Shown here in pieces: positions 33,462-42,632 of a stretch of DNA of 64,000 nt. The stretch covers positions 882,661 through 946,660 of the forward strand of contig NZ_OY761810.1 in NCBI RefSeq assembly GCF_963664915.1, written 5' to 3'. This DNA is from an uncultured Caproiciproducens sp. GTDB lineage: Bacteria > Bacillota > Clostridia > Oscillospirales > Acutalibacteraceae. Both the position numbers and the translations under genes were made by a program. Below the pieces are notes generated by a model, which did not search any database, was not told the origin of the DNA, and saw nothing but the letters and a program-made list of their open reading frames with translations. Each line of letters begins with the position of its first letter. The stretch's first letter is position 1.

Positions 33462-34763
33462 TCAGCGCTTGAGGAGACGCGGCTTCAAAATAATGTTCTC
33501 CGGGGCAACTGGTGAACATCCTAACTTTTGAGCAGTATCCTCCCCATAGTAGAAGCTGAACGCCTCGTAGGGACTGCGGCCGTTCAGCTTCTTTCTTGTG
33601 TAGGAATTAATGTGGTTCATCATCAAAAAGATATCCTTTTGTGTCAAATCATCAAAGGATGTACCCTTAGGCAAAATGCGTCGAATCAATTCATGATTCA
33701 CCTCAATTGAGCCTTTCTGGTAAGGGCTGCTGGGGTCACAATAGAAAATGTGAGTGCGCAAAATGTCCTTTTGCTCCGGGCCATATTCGATTGCTTTCGG
33801 ATTAGAAAACTCGCTGCCATTGTCCGTGAGGATGACAGGAAAAAGCTTTTGGAAACATTCCCGCCCAAGAATTCCGAAAAGAGCGTCCAAAAGATGCGTA
33901 ACGGATTGTGAGGTATTGGCATCGCGCAAAAAGGCCAACATCAAGCTGGTGTCCACAAAATAAATCGTGAGCAAAACTTTACCGCCTTTATTTCCAATCA
34001 CAGAGTCCATTTGGACTACTGGAGTATCAGGGCGTTTTTCCATGAAATCTTTAAAGTCTTCGTAACTGCGGCTAAGACGACAACCGCGATCGACCTTAAA
34101 TTCCGGTTTCTTGTAACGCGGACGATACTTTACTTTTCGGGGCAAGTCAATATTTCTCACGTCAAACAGCGTGGCATCGATGTAATTGTAAAGCGTTTTC
34201 TCACTGCAAATCATTTCATCTGCATGAGCATAATAGATCTGATGCAGAGATTGACCATTCCGAATCAACGGCGTAATCAAAGCGTTCAGACGGGCAAGTT
34301 CGACCTCGTTTGAAAGAATTCCGCTCCGGGACTCCGATACAGCTGCTGAAAAGCGAGTGTGGGCATCCGCTGCGTCGTACCAGTGCTTTTTCAGAGTACA
34401 CTTTCCAAGCGAAGAACAGCCGTTGCACACATACGGCGGCTTTTGAATCACGGTGCAAACGTCCTCTTCAAACTCAGCACAGAGAGTGTTGCAGTTGCTG
34501 CACAGACTGCATTTGTAAGCAGACTGGTGGGTACAAGACTGTTTCCCGCAAATCATCTTTAATTTGCAAATGCTGCGTTTCTTGCAGGCATTATACGGAT
34601 AGGCGGAATAACCGCTTTTCTTTTCATAAGAATACTTCTTAATTTCCTTAGCAACTGTCGTACGGTCTTTTCCAATCTCTTTACTAATCTTTCCAAAAGA
34701 CTTATGCTCTGTAAGTCCCTTTTCAATGACAAGGCGGTCTTGATAGCTCATGAACTTCGACAT
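33462..34763 (-). CDS. IS30-family transposase
   Basis: A 433-residue transposase. The N-terminal HTH has YQDRLVIEKGLTEHKSFGKI and RTTVAKEIKKYS. A Cys-rich middle (CKLKMICGKQSCTHQS, CSLCSNC) suggests a zinc-binding segment. The DDE core has VVQMDSVIGNKGGK (first Asp), VILTDNGSEF (second Asp) and KGSIEVNHELIRRILP (Glu), and TRKKLNGRSPYEAF near the end is the usual IS30 finish. No frameshift or stop is seen, so the element may be active. AAGGAG precedes the ATG. Confidence 0.95.
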   Translation of the reverse strand: MSKFMSYQDRLVIEKGLTEHKSFGKISKEIGKDRTTVAKEIKKYSYEKKSGYSAYPYNACKKRSICKLKMICGKQSCTHQSAYKCSLCSNCNTLCAEFEEDVCTVIQKPPYVCNGCSSLGKCTLKKHWYDAADAHTRFSAAVSESRSGILSNEVELARLNALITPLIRNGQSLHQIYYAHADEMICSEKTLYNYIDATLFDVRNIDLPRKVKYRPRYKKPEFKVDRGCRLSRSYEDFKDFMEKRPDTPVVQMDSVIGNKGGKVLLTIYFVDTSLMLAFLRDANTSQSVTHLLDALFGILGRECFQKLFPVILTDNGSEFSNPKAIEYGPEQKDILRTHIFYCDPSSPYQKGSIEVNHELIRRILPKGTSFDDLTQKDIFLMMNHINSYTRKKLNGRSPYEAFSFYYGEDTAQKLGCSPVAPENIILKPRLLKR

Positions 34764-35064
34764 GGCAGGGCTCCTTCCTGCCGCCGACAGAATTTAGCAT
34801 ATCAGACAATGTCAGCTGCGGAAAGTCCCCAAACGCGCAAACGGCCCCGGAAAGGCTTTTTCGCTACGCTTCAAAAGTCTTTCCGGGGCTGCAACTCCAG
34901 ACGAAACTCCTTGCAACCGGAAAATCCATACTTTTTCACTCGGGAGTTTCATTACAACTGTATTCTGCTCTGGCGGGAAGGTATGGATTCTCGCTTTACA
35001 ATTCAGGGATCATAATATTTTAATGAATTGAGAGTGAGGTTGAGTGAGATTTTAAAAGAACACT

Positions 35065-35107
35065 CAAAAGAGCCGCAGGATAAGATTAATATCCTGTGGC
35101 TCTTTTG
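35065..35107. terminator. Terminator between IS and ychF
   Basis: CAAAAGAGCC-CAGGAT pairs with ATCCTG-GGCTCTTTTG. The stem ends in T4 on either strand. On the minus strand it would end the ychF transcript after the duplicated tail. Confidence 0.85.
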
Positions 35108-35130
35108 AAATCTTAGATAACATCAAGATT

Positions 35131-35295
35131 GGTCGGCATACGCCTACGGCGAGTCCCTAAGCAGGCTATACATTAAACCGGAACAGCACTATGTCCCCAT
35201 CTTGGACCATGCGGTCGGCAATCGCCTACGGCGATGCCCACAGTCAGCTATACATTGAACCGGAACAATACGATGTCTCCGTCTTTCATGACGTA
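35131..35295 (-). repeat. Tandem 82-bp duplication of the ychF 3' end
   Basis: Segment 35131-35212 repeats 35213-35295 with about 75-80% identity. On the minus strand both encode the last residues of YchF ([11 protein letters not shown] then stop), followed by a shared GCCGTAGGCG stretch. The outer copy reads [14 protein letters not shown] with different codons and has no start region. It is a pseudogene tail, either a diverged duplicate or the remnant of a second ychF-like gene. It lies 110 bases from the IS right end. Confidence 0.75.
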
Positions 35296-36342
35296 CTCTT
35301 TTCCCTCGCTGCGAACTAATCCTTTTTCCTTTGCGGCGGCCATGGTGCCGCACGCCATCAGGTCGTCAAACGCGACCACTTCCGCGCGAATAAAGCCGCG
35401 TTCAAAATCTGTGTGGATTTTTCCGGCCGCCTGCGGCGCTTTGGTTCCTTTGGTAATGGTCCATGCGCGAACCTCCGGCTGACCGGCAGTTAAGTAGGAA
35501 ATTAAGCCAAGAAGGCTGTAGCAGGCGTTAATCAGACGGTCAAGGCCGGATTCATTCAGCCCCATGTCCGCCAAAAACAGCTCTTTTTCGTCCTTGTCCA
35601 TATTGCTGATTTCCGCTTCAATTTCCGCGCAAATCGGCAGAACGCCGGCGTGTTCGCTGTCGGCAATCTCTTTTACAATCTTAAAATACGCATTGTTTTC
35701 AATTCCGCCCTTAAAGTCATCTTCGCTCACGTTGGCGGCATAAATAACCGGCTTGTTGGTCAGAAGGGAAACCGAATTTAAAAGCTCCGCTTCTTCCTCG
35801 GTGCATTCCACGCTGCGGGCGGACTGTCCGGCGTTGAGCGCCTCTTTTACACGCAGGAAGAAATCATATTCGATCTGATATTTTTTATCGGCCTTAATCA
35901 TTTTCTGCGTCTTGTCAATACGGCGGTCCAGCACTTCCATATCGGAAAGGATCAGTTCCACATTGATGGTTTCAATATCCCTTTTCGGGTCGATGCTCCC
36001 CTCCACATGGATGATGTCGTCGTTCACGAAACAGCGCACAACATGCACGATGGCGTCCGACTCACGGATATTCGCGAGGAATTTATTTCCAAGTCCCTCG
36101 CCCTTGCTCGCGCCGCGCACAAGCCCCGCGATATCCATAAATTCAACGGAGGCGGGGGTGTACTTTTCCGGGTGATACATTTCGGCTAATTTATCCAGCC
36201 GTTTGTCCGGCACTGCCACCACGCCCACGTTCGGTTCAATGGTACAGAACGGATAGTTGGCGGACTGCGCGCCCGCGTTTGTTATTGCGTTGAAAAGGGT
36301 GCTTTTGCCAACATTGGGCAAGCCTACGATACCAAGCTTCAT
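35248..36342 (-). CDS. ychF: Redox-regulated ATPase YchF
   Basis: A 364-residue Obg-related P-loop protein that hydrolyses ATP rather than GTP and binds ribosomes. It has [20 protein letters not shown] (G1), [20 protein letters not shown] (G3), and the ATP-specific NxxE motif ANVSED in place of NKxD. A helical domain and the TGS domain ([20 protein letters not shown]...) follow. Full length. Its 3' end is tandemly duplicated downstream. Confidence 0.96.
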   Translation of the reverse strand: MKLGIVGLPNVGKSTLFNAITNAGAQSANYPFCTIEPNVGVVAVPDKRLDKLAEMYHPEKYTPASVEFMDIAGLVRGASKGEGLGNKFLANIRESDAIVHVVRCFVNDDIIHVEGSIDPKRDIETINVELILSDMEVLDRRIDKTQKMIKADKKYQIEYDFFLRVKEALNAGQSARSVECTEEEAELLNSVSLLTNKPVIYAANVSEDDFKGGIENNAYFKIVKEIADSEHAGVLPICAEIEAEISNMDKDEKELFLADMGLNESGLDRLINACYSLLGLISYLTAGQPEVRAWTITKGTKAPQAAGKIHTDFERGFIRAEVVAFDDLMACGTMAAAKEKGLVRSEGKEYVMKDGDIVLFRFNV

Positions 36343-36428
36343 ATTATATTTCCCTCTTTAATTTATAATTCATGAGATTATTATAAAGGTTTCCATCCCC
36401 CGTTGCAAGGGATTTCACGCCTGTCCGC

Positions 36429-38591
36429 TTATTTTGACGCTTCTTCGCTTTTCATGGTGAGGGCAATCCGTTTTTTCGCCGTATCGACCGACAAAACGCG
36501 CACCTTTACCACGTCGCCCACTTTCAAGACCTCGCCCGGATGCTTGATGAATTTATCGCAGATCTGCGAAATGTGCACAAGGCCGTCCTGATGCACGCCG
36601 ATGTCCACAAACGCGCCGAAGTCAATCACATTGCGCACCGTGCCGTCCAGCTCCATCCCCGCTTTCAGGTCTTCCATACTCAGCACGTCGGTGCGCAGCA
36701 TGGGGGCGGGCAGCTCGTCACGCGGGTCGCGGCCCGGGCGCAGCAGCTCGGTCATGATGTCATTGAGCGTCGGTATTCCGATTCCAAGTGTCTGGGCGGC
36801 GGTTTCCTCCCCGATTTTCTCCACCCGGTCTTTCAAATCGCCGATCTCGTTCTTTTTCAGGCTTTTCATATCGTAGTCGCACAGAGCAAGCAGTTCTTTT
36901 GCCGCGTCGTAGGACTCCGGATGGACGGCGGTATTGTCCAGAATATTTTTGCTCTCGCTCACGCGAAGAAAACCGGCGCACTGCTCAAAAGCCTTCGGCC
37001 CCAGCTTCGGCACCTTTTTCAGCTCGCTGCGTGAATGGAACGCGCCGTTTTCTTCGCGGTATGTTACGATATTTTTGGACACCGCCGGTGAAATGCCGGC
37101 AATTTTCTCAAGCAGGGAGGGCGACGCCGTATTCAAGTCCACGCCGACGGTGTTCACGCAGTCCTCGACCACACCGCCGAGCGCCTCGTCGAGCCGCTTT
37201 TTCGGCATATCGTGCTGATACTGCCCCACCCCGATTGCCTTGGGGTCGATTTTGACCAGTTCTGCAAGCGGGTCCTGCAGGCGGCGCGCAATGGAAACCG
37301 CACTGCGCAGGGTTACGTCAAATTCCGGGAACTCCTGCGCGGCAAGCTTACTCGCGGAATAAACCGAAGCGCCCGCCTCGCTGACAATCATGTACGCCAC
37401 GCCGTTGTGCAGCTTCCCAATGACATCGGCGGCAAACATTTCGGTCTCTTTCGAAGCAGTCCCGTTTCCGATAGCGATGACTTCCACTTTATATTTTAAA
37501 ATCAAATCCGTAATGAATTTTTTCGCTTCCTCAACTTTTGTCTGGGAATGCGTCGGATAAATCACGCCCGTGTCGAGTACGCGCCCCGTCTGGTCGACCA
37601 CCGCGACCTTGCAGCCTGTGCGGTACCCGGGGTCCAGTCCCATGGCGACGCGGTTTTTCACCGGCGGCTGCATCAAAAGCTGCCGCAGGTTGACAGAAAA
37701 CACCTTGATTGCCGATTCCGCAGCCGCCTCTGTCAGGGTGCTGCGCAGTTCGCGCTCGATTGCGGGGAAAATCAGCCGGTCATAAGCGTCCTCTCCTGCC
37801 TGCCGCACGGCTTCGGTACACGGGCTGTTTTCCTTCACGCTTGCGGAGTAAAGAATGTTCAGCCCTTTCAGCCGGTCAAGTTCCAAGTTTACCTTTAAAA
37901 ATTCCTCGCGTTCGCCGCGGTCAATGGCGAGCACACGGTGCCCGGCAATTTTTGCCGCCGGCTGCCGAAAATCATAATACTGGGCGTAAACGGAATCCTC
38001 GTCCGGCTTCGCGGCCTTGGATACAATTTCGCCGTGCGCCATGGCGACCACGCGCAGGCGCTTGCGGATGCCCGCGTCGTCGGAAATACGCTCGGCTATG
38101 ATATCGAGCGCGCCCGCAAGAGCGTCCTCCGGCGTTTCCACGCCCAGCTCCGCATTGACATACTGCTCCGCCATGTCAATCGGATACGCAGAGTCCTTTT
38201 TCTGTTCGAAAATCGCGTCGGCAAGCGGCTGAAGCCCTTTTGCCTTTGCCACGGACGCGCGCGTTTTGCGCTTTGGACGGAACGGGCGGTAAATATCGTC
38301 TATTTCAGAGAGTGAAACCGCGGCTGAAAGCAATGCGGCAATTTCCTCCGTCATGCATTCGGCGGCGGTAATCAGGTCGGTGACCTCTTCACGGCGCTTT
38401 TCAAGCGCGCGCAGGTATTCGAGCCGCTCTGAAATTTCGCGCAGCATCTGGTCGTCGAGCGAGCCGTGCGCCTCCTTGCGGTAGCGCGCGATAAACGGGA
38501 TGGTGTTCCCCTCGTCGATCAGTTCAATGACCTTCTGTACCTGCCACTGCTGTAAATGAAACTGGTTTGCGATTGTTGACACAAAATCCAT
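36429..38591 (-). CDS. tex: Tex-family S1 RNA-binding protein
   Basis: A 720-residue Tex/YdcI homologue, a nucleic-acid-binding protein implicated in transcription and toxin gene expression. In order it has the N-terminal helical Tex domain, the YqgF-like RNase fold (VAMGLDPGYRTGCKVAVVDQ near 325), helix-hairpin-helix motifs (LNTASPSLLEKIAGIS; KKVPKLGPKAFEQCAGFLR) and a C-terminal S1 domain (LDGTVRNVIDFGAFVDIGV... DGLVHISQI). The start at 38591 follows GGAGGATATT; a longer frame adds 30 residues unlike the family. Confidence 0.95.
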   Translation of the reverse strand: MDFVSTIANQFHLQQWQVQKVIELIDEGNTIPFIARYRKEAHGSLDDQMLREISERLEYLRALEKRREEVTDLITAAECMTEEIAALLSAAVSLSEIDDIYRPFRPKRKTRASVAKAKGLQPLADAIFEQKKDSAYPIDMAEQYVNAELGVETPEDALAGALDIIAERISDDAGIRKRLRVVAMAHGEIVSKAAKPDEDSVYAQYYDFRQPAAKIAGHRVLAIDRGEREEFLKVNLELDRLKGLNILYSASVKENSPCTEAVRQAGEDAYDRLIFPAIERELRSTLTEAAAESAIKVFSVNLRQLLMQPPVKNRVAMGLDPGYRTGCKVAVVDQTGRVLDTGVIYPTHSQTKVEEAKKFITDLILKYKVEVIAIGNGTASKETEMFAADVIGKLHNGVAYMIVSEAGASVYSASKLAAQEFPEFDVTLRSAVSIARRLQDPLAELVKIDPKAIGVGQYQHDMPKKRLDEALGGVVEDCVNTVGVDLNTASPSLLEKIAGISPAVSKNIVTYREENGAFHSRSELKKVPKLGPKAFEQCAGFLRVSESKNILDNTAVHPESYDAAKELLALCDYDMKSLKKNEIGDLKDRVEKIGEETAAQTLGIGIPTLNDIMTELLRPGRDPRDELPAPMLRTDVLSMEDLKAGMELDGTVRNVIDFGAFVDIGVHQDGLVHISQICDKFIKHPGEVLKVGDVVKVRVLSVDTAKKRIALTMKSEEASK

Positions 38592-38607
38592 AATATCCTC
38601 CGAAAAT

Positions 38608-39393
38608 TTATACTTTAAACAAATGTACGACGGCTGAAACGGCGGCACATACGCCGTAAATGACCGGCTGGTGAAGCACATAAATAATCAGCGCATACCG
38701 CCCGAGCCAGGAGAAAAACGGCACGCGGGAACGATACGTAAATGCGGGAAATCTGCCCTGCGCGGCCAGTTTCCCCAGAAAAGTTCCCGCCGCGAAAACA
38801 AAGACCCACGGGAAAAGCGGGAAATAGTCCGCGCTGCGGAACGTGTCGTTGAAAATGCCGAGCGGCGCCAGCCAATTGGTGCTGTACAATGCGTCGGGCA
38901 GCCTGATTCCGAACTGCGGGGAAAAGCCGAGATAACCGCGGGAAATCCCCAGGGTGCACACAAACAGCAGCACACAGACCGCGACCGCTGCCCATGAAAA
39001 ACGGAACCGGTCGGAAACCGGCTTTATCAGACCGTAAAGGATCATGCACACCGACAGAAAATGCAGAATTCCGAACACAATCAGCTCGTCCGGCACAAAG
39101 AAGTACGTCGCCAGTGTGACGGCAAGTGAAATTCCGAGCAGCTTTAACCCGCGCGCAAGATTGGAATGCGACAAATTCGAGGAAACACCTGAAATCAGCA
39201 TGAACAGCCCGGCGTAAAACGGTTCGGCGGGCATAAAGAAATGCAGCAGGATCATGCCCGCTTTCAGGTTGTAAAGATAAGCGAGCGTGTAAAATCCATG
39301 GTAAAACACCATGCAGAACACCGCGAACCCGCGAAGCTCGTCCATGAAATAAATTCTTTTGCGCCCCATGGTCTGGTTGTTTTGATTCGGCAT
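38608..39393 (-). CDS. DUF1624-like / heparan-alpha-glucosaminide N-acetyltransferase-type membrane protein
   Basis: A 261-residue membrane protein with about seven helices. The N-terminal motif RIYFMDELRGFAVFCMVFYHG (cut here between residues, D, R, G and H conserved) resembles the HGSNAT/DUF1624 acyltransferase family, in which a His near helix 1 takes part in transmembrane acetyl transfer. YALIIYVLHQPVIY near the end is also typical. The start at 39393 follows GGAAGG; the longer frame to 39462 has no site. Only 16 bases separate it from tex, so they are probably co-transcribed. The substrate is unknown. Confidence 0.75.
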   Translation of the reverse strand: MPNQNNQTMGRKRIYFMDELRGFAVFCMVFYHGFYTLAYLYNLKAGMILLHFFMPAEPFYAGLFMLISGVSSNLSHSNLARGLKLLGISLAVTLATYFFVPDELIVFGILHFLSVCMILYGLIKPVSDRFRFSWAAVAVCVLLFVCTLGISRGYLGFSPQFGIRLPDALYSTNWLAPLGIFNDTFRSADYFPLFPWVFVFAAGTFLGKLAAQGRFPAFTYRSRVPFFSWLGRYALIIYVLHQPVIYGVCAAVSAVVHLFKV

Positions 39394-39609
39394 CGATTCA
39401 CCTTCCGGTTTTATAATTTTCACTTTGAAAATTGGCATTTCGCATAGTAAATAGAAGCGCAACCGTTTGAAGTTCTGTATTTATAAATTTCTTAAATCAT
39501 GTTATAATATAAACAATATTATTTTACATGGCTGCCTGCCATGCAAAAGCACAACATGTATGAAATCCGCTCTAACTTTTATTATATCATGGTACAGGAG
39601 GTAATTTCA

Positions 39610-39993
39610 ATGAAAGAGACAAAATTGACCCAGGAATACACCGTAACTGAGGAAATGCTCGCGGTGAATTTCGGCAGCGGCAGCGTTCGCGTTCTTGCCA
39701 CCCCGATGGTCGCCGCTTTTTTTGAGGGCACCGCTGCTGCGCTGGCTGAAGTCGGCCTTGAAGACATTTATACCACCGTCGGTTCCGTTATTACGGTTGA
39801 GCATCTGAACCCCACCGCACTCGGCTGCAAAGTAACCGTCACCGCAGAACTGACCGAAACGGCCGGCAGGGTCTACCGCTTTAAACTGGAGGCGTACGAC
39901 AACGCCGGTTTGATTGCTACCGGAACCCATGAGCGGGTCAGCGTAAAAAAAGAAAGCTTCGCCGCGAAAGCCGAAGCAAGAAAAAAAATGTAA
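39610..39993 (+). CDS. Hotdog-fold thioesterase, FlK-like
   Basis: A 127-residue protein with the hotdog thioesterase pattern of the FlK group (VTEEMLAVNFGSG, TPMVAAFFEGTAAAL, VGSVITVEHLNPTALGCKVT, GLIATGTHERVSV). The Thr/Glu/His triad of FlK appears as T...E...H in TPMVAAFFEG and EHLNPT. Many chromosomal relatives act on unknown acyl-CoAs and not on fluoroacetyl-CoA. The start follows GGAGGTAATTTCA. The HAD gene starts seven bases after its stop. Confidence 0.85.
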   Translation: MKETKLTQEYTVTEEMLAVNFGSGSVRVLATPMVAAFFEGTAAALAEVGLEDIYTTVGSVITVEHLNPTALGCKVTVTAELTETAGRVYRFKLEAYDNAGLIATGTHERVSVKKESFAAKAEARKKM

Positions 39994-39999
39994 AGCAGG

Positions 40000-40659
40000 A
40001 TGAAAATGAAACCAATTTACGATTTGATTATTTTTGATTTGGACGGCACACTTACCAATTCCGAACCCGGAATTACCAGTTCTGTAAAATATGCGCTCGA
40101 AAAAATGGGGCAGCCGGTTCCGGAACTCTCTATTCTGCGCAAATTTATCGGTCCCCCGCAGTGGGAAAGCTTTGTAAAATATTGTGGCCTTTCGGATGAA
40201 CAGACCACGCAGGCGGTTGAGAATTACCGCGAAATATATAACGTAACCGGGGCGTTTGAAAACAAGCCGTACCCCGGCATCATTGAATTGCTTCAAACAT
40301 TGCGGGACGCAGGCGCAACACTCGCTGTGGCAACCACAAAGCCCGCCAAAATCACCGCCCGCGTACTCGACCATTTTGACCTGACAAAATATTTCGCGCA
40401 TGTTTCAGGCCCGGATGATTCGGAACGCAACGGGGACAAAAGTGTGCTGATTAACTCCTGTTTAAATGCCTGTCATGTGGAATCCGCCCGCGCCGTCATG
40501 ATCGGCGACACGCTTTACGATACCGTGGGCGCGCGGAATGCGGGCACCGACTTTATTGGGGTATTATACGGCTTTGGCACACAGGAGGAAATGACAGCGG
40601 AAGGCGGAAAGGTTTTCGCCCGTGACCTTTCGGAGCTGAAATCGATGCTCTTAAAATAA
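40000..40659 (+). CDS. HAD hydrolase, phosphoglycolate phosphatase-like
   Basis: A 219-residue HAD-superfamily phosphatase with motif I IFDLDGTLTNSEPGI, a helical cap (FIGPPQWESF), motif II VATTKPAKITARVLDHF (Thr-Lys) and motif III/IV MIGDTLYDTVGARNAGTDFI. The closest known types are phosphoglycolate/PGMB and phosphonoacetaldehyde-like phosphatases, so the substrate is uncertain. The start may be 40000 or 40006 (two in-frame ATGs after GCAGG). Probably co-transcribed with the thioesterase. Confidence 0.88.
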   Translation: MKMKPIYDLIIFDLDGTLTNSEPGITSSVKYALEKMGQPVPELSILRKFIGPPQWESFVKYCGLSDEQTTQAVENYREIYNVTGAFENKPYPGIIELLQTLRDAGATLAVATTKPAKITARVLDHFDLTKYFAHVSGPDDSERNGDKSVLINSCLNACHVESARAVMIGDTLYDTVGARNAGTDFIGVLYGFGTQEEMTAEGGKVFARDLSELKSMLLK

Positions 40660-40737
40660 CAGCGCAGAAACTGCCGCTGACTCCTACCAAAACATGAAAG
40701 GGGCGGCGGCGTTATAAACCATAAAAGCAAAACAGAA

Positions 40738-40782
40738 AACAAGGCCCGGAAAAAGCACTTTTTGCTGATTCCGGGCCTTGTT
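40738..40782. terminator. Bidirectional terminator
   Basis: AACAAGGCCCGGAA and TTCCGGGCCTTGTT form a 14-bp stem between the plus-strand HAD gene and the convergent ABC transporter operon. Confidence 0.88.
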
Positions 40783-40789
40783 ATCATAT

Positions 40790-41530
40790 TCAGTTTTTTA
40801 AGAGCGCCAGTATCTGCCGTTTATAGCTGATAAATTCCTGCGAAACAAGAAATTCCTCCCGCCGCGGCTTCGGGCTGTCAATAGAAATTTCCGCCGTAAT
40901 TTTCCCCGGACTGCCGTTTAATATATAAATGCGGTCGGAAAGGACAATAGCCTCGTCAATGTCATGCGTAATAAACAGCGTGGAAAGATTGATGTTCTGC
41001 ATCACATCCAGAAACCACTGGTGAATGGAAGCCTTGGTAATGGCGTCCAGCGCGCTGAACGGTTCGTCCAGCAGTGCCACCTCGTGCGAAAAAAGATAGG
41101 TGCGCAGCAGAGCCGCGCGCTGCCGCATTCCGCCGGAAAGCTCGTGCGGATACAGCTTCTGCGTACCCGAAATCCCGAATTCTTCAAAGTATTGCTCCGC
41201 CTCTTCGCGCGCCCGTGCTTTCCGCTCCCCGCGGATCAGCAGGGGCAGGCATACATTGTCCAGAATCGTGCGGTAGGGCATCAGAAGATCCTTTTGCTGC
41301 ATATAGCTGATTTTTCCAGCCGTCCCCGTAATGTCCTCGCCATTCAGCAGTACGGTCCCGCCGTCCGGTTTCATAATCCCGGAAATAATGTTGAACAGAG
41401 TGGTTTTTCCCACGCCGCTTACCCCGAGAAAACAGACAAGTTCGCCCGCGCGGAGCGTGACGGTAATATCCTCAATCACGCTTTTTCCGCCGAACCCCTT
41501 GCTGATATTCCGCGTCACTAATTTTTCCAT
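40790..41530 (-). CDS. thiZ: Thiamine/HMP ABC transporter, ATP-binding protein
   Basis: A 246-residue ABC ATPase with Walker A GVSGVGKTTLF, signature LSGGMRQRAAL, Walker B VALLDEPFSALD and the H-loop in LFITHDIDEA. It resembles SsuB/TauB/ThiZ ATPases. It is the last gene of an operon controlled by a TPP riboswitch, which makes uptake of a thiamine precursor (HMP, formylaminopyrimidine or thiamine) the likely job. The symbol follows that context. Confidence 0.85.
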   Translation of the reverse strand: MEKLVTRNISKGFGGKSVIEDITVTLRAGELVCFLGVSGVGKTTLFNIISGIMKPDGGTVLLNGEDITGTAGKISYMQQKDLLMPYRTILDNVCLPLLIRGERKARAREEAEQYFEEFGISGTQKLYPHELSGGMRQRAALLRTYLFSHEVALLDEPFSALDAITKASIHQWFLDVMQNINLSTLFITHDIDEAIVLSDRIYILNGSPGKITAEISIDSPKPRREEFLVSQEFISYKRQILALLKN

Positions 41531-41558
41531 CTAAATCTCCGTTTCCCCCGGTTCTGTA

Positions 41559-42602
41559 TCACTGCGGCAAATAATCGTTGCTGAATCCTGTGCTCGCCGG
41601 AATTTTCGCGTCGATCAGTTTCTGGTCATAAAGCCACTGGTAGAAAGCGTCCCAGCGCTTCGGGTTAATGTATCCCCACCGGGACACTTCTGCCTTGTAC
41701 TTGTCGGCAAGCCATAGCTGACCCTGCAGCGCGATGTCCTTATCCATAGCCGGGTCTGCCCTGCAAAGGATTTTCGCGGCGTCCTCCGGGTGGGCAATGG
41801 CGTATTCATAGCCTTTTTTTACGGCAGACAGGAATTTTTTCGCAGTTTCAGGCTTATTCTTTAAGAAGTCGTTGTTTGCAATCATAACCGGCGTGTAATA
41901 ATCGAATACCGGATCAATATCCTTAAACTCGAAATAATTGGTTTCCAGCCCCTTCACCTTGGCGGCAATTCCTTCCTGCGCATAAAAAATCCAGACGGCG
42001 TCAATATTGGTTTTTAGGGCGGCGACCACATCCTCCACCGTAGAAGGAACCATTTTCAGCTTGGAAAAATCTCCGCCGTCCTTTGTCATTACATGCTTCA
42101 TAATCGCTTTTTCCACCGGCAGATCCCACGTGGCGTAGGTCTTGCCCTCCAGCTTTTCGGGGCTTGTTATTCCTTTGCTTTTCAGCGTGATAATGCCCGA
42201 GGTGTTGTGCTGAATCACAGCCGCCACCGCGGTAACCGGCACGGCCGTGGCCGAATTAAACGCCGGGGCGAGCGAATCCTGAAAGTCAACGCCGAAATCG
42301 GCCTTGCCGGAACCCACCAATGCGGTCGCACCGTCCTCCGGTGGCTGAATAATATTTACCGTAAGTCCTTCGTCCGCAAAATAGCCCTGATCCTGTGCCA
42401 CATAAATACCCGTATGGTTGGTGTTGGGCGTCCAGTCCAGTACAAAATTGACGGTTTCCTTTTCCGCCGGAGCGGACTGTGCGGCGGAGCTTGCCTCCGC
42501 TTTGGAAGGGGCCGCGGAACTTGCCGCTGACGGGGCCGCCGAACAGCCCGCGGCGGAAACGGCTATGGCTGCGGCTAAAACGGCCGCAAATATCTTTTTC
42601 AT
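41559..42602 (-). CDS. thiY: Thiamine precursor-binding lipoprotein (THI5/NMT1-like)
   Basis: A 347-residue substrate-binding lipoprotein. The lipobox is AVSAAGC (Cys near residue 17), followed by a flexible A/S-rich linker and a periplasmic-binding fold of the NMT1/THI5 type with VLDWTPNTNHTGIYVAQ (near residue 55). GYFADEGLTVNI and GSGKADFGVDFQD are further family blocks. The start at 42602 follows GAGGAG. Under a TPP riboswitch, hence ThiY-like (pyrimidine precursor uptake). Confidence 0.9.
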   Translation of the reverse strand: MKKIFAAVLAAAIAVSAAGCSAAPSAASSAAPSKAEASSAAQSAPAEKETVNFVLDWTPNTNHTGIYVAQDQGYFADEGLTVNIIQPPEDGATALVGSGKADFGVDFQDSLAPAFNSATAVPVTAVAAVIQHNTSGIITLKSKGITSPEKLEGKTYATWDLPVEKAIMKHVMTKDGGDFSKLKMVPSTVEDVVAALKTNIDAVWIFYAQEGIAAKVKGLETNYFEFKDIDPVFDYYTPVMIANNDFLKNKPETAKKFLSAVKKGYEYAIAHPEDAAKILCRADPAMDKDIALQGQLWLADKYKAEVSRWGYINPKRWDAFYQWLYDQKLIDAKIPASTGFSNDYLPQ

Positions 42603-42632
42603 ATTTTTACTCTCCTCTGAAGAACGATTCAA

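Larger units (their letters stand above)
33167..35003 (-). mobile_element. IS30-family insertion sequence
   Basis: A 1.84-kb element bounded by imperfect 19-bp inverted repeats: AATTGTAGAGAGAGAATCC (33167-33185) and the complement of GGATTCTCGCTTTACAATT (34985-35003), matching at 16 of 19 positions. It contains one full-length IS30 transposase gene on the minus strand. A 14-bp direct repeat GGATCATAATATTT flanks it on both sides (33149-33162 and 35007-35020), longer than the usual 2-3 bp IS30 target duplication. A strong stem (GCCCCGGAAAG...CTTTCCGGGGC, 34843-34888) upstream of the transposase may block read-through transcription from outside. Confidence 0.8.

Noticed and set aside
33271-33531. 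Open frames over the left end of the IS
   Set aside because: They cross the iteron repeats and the transposase end, with no ribosome site or protein-like composition.
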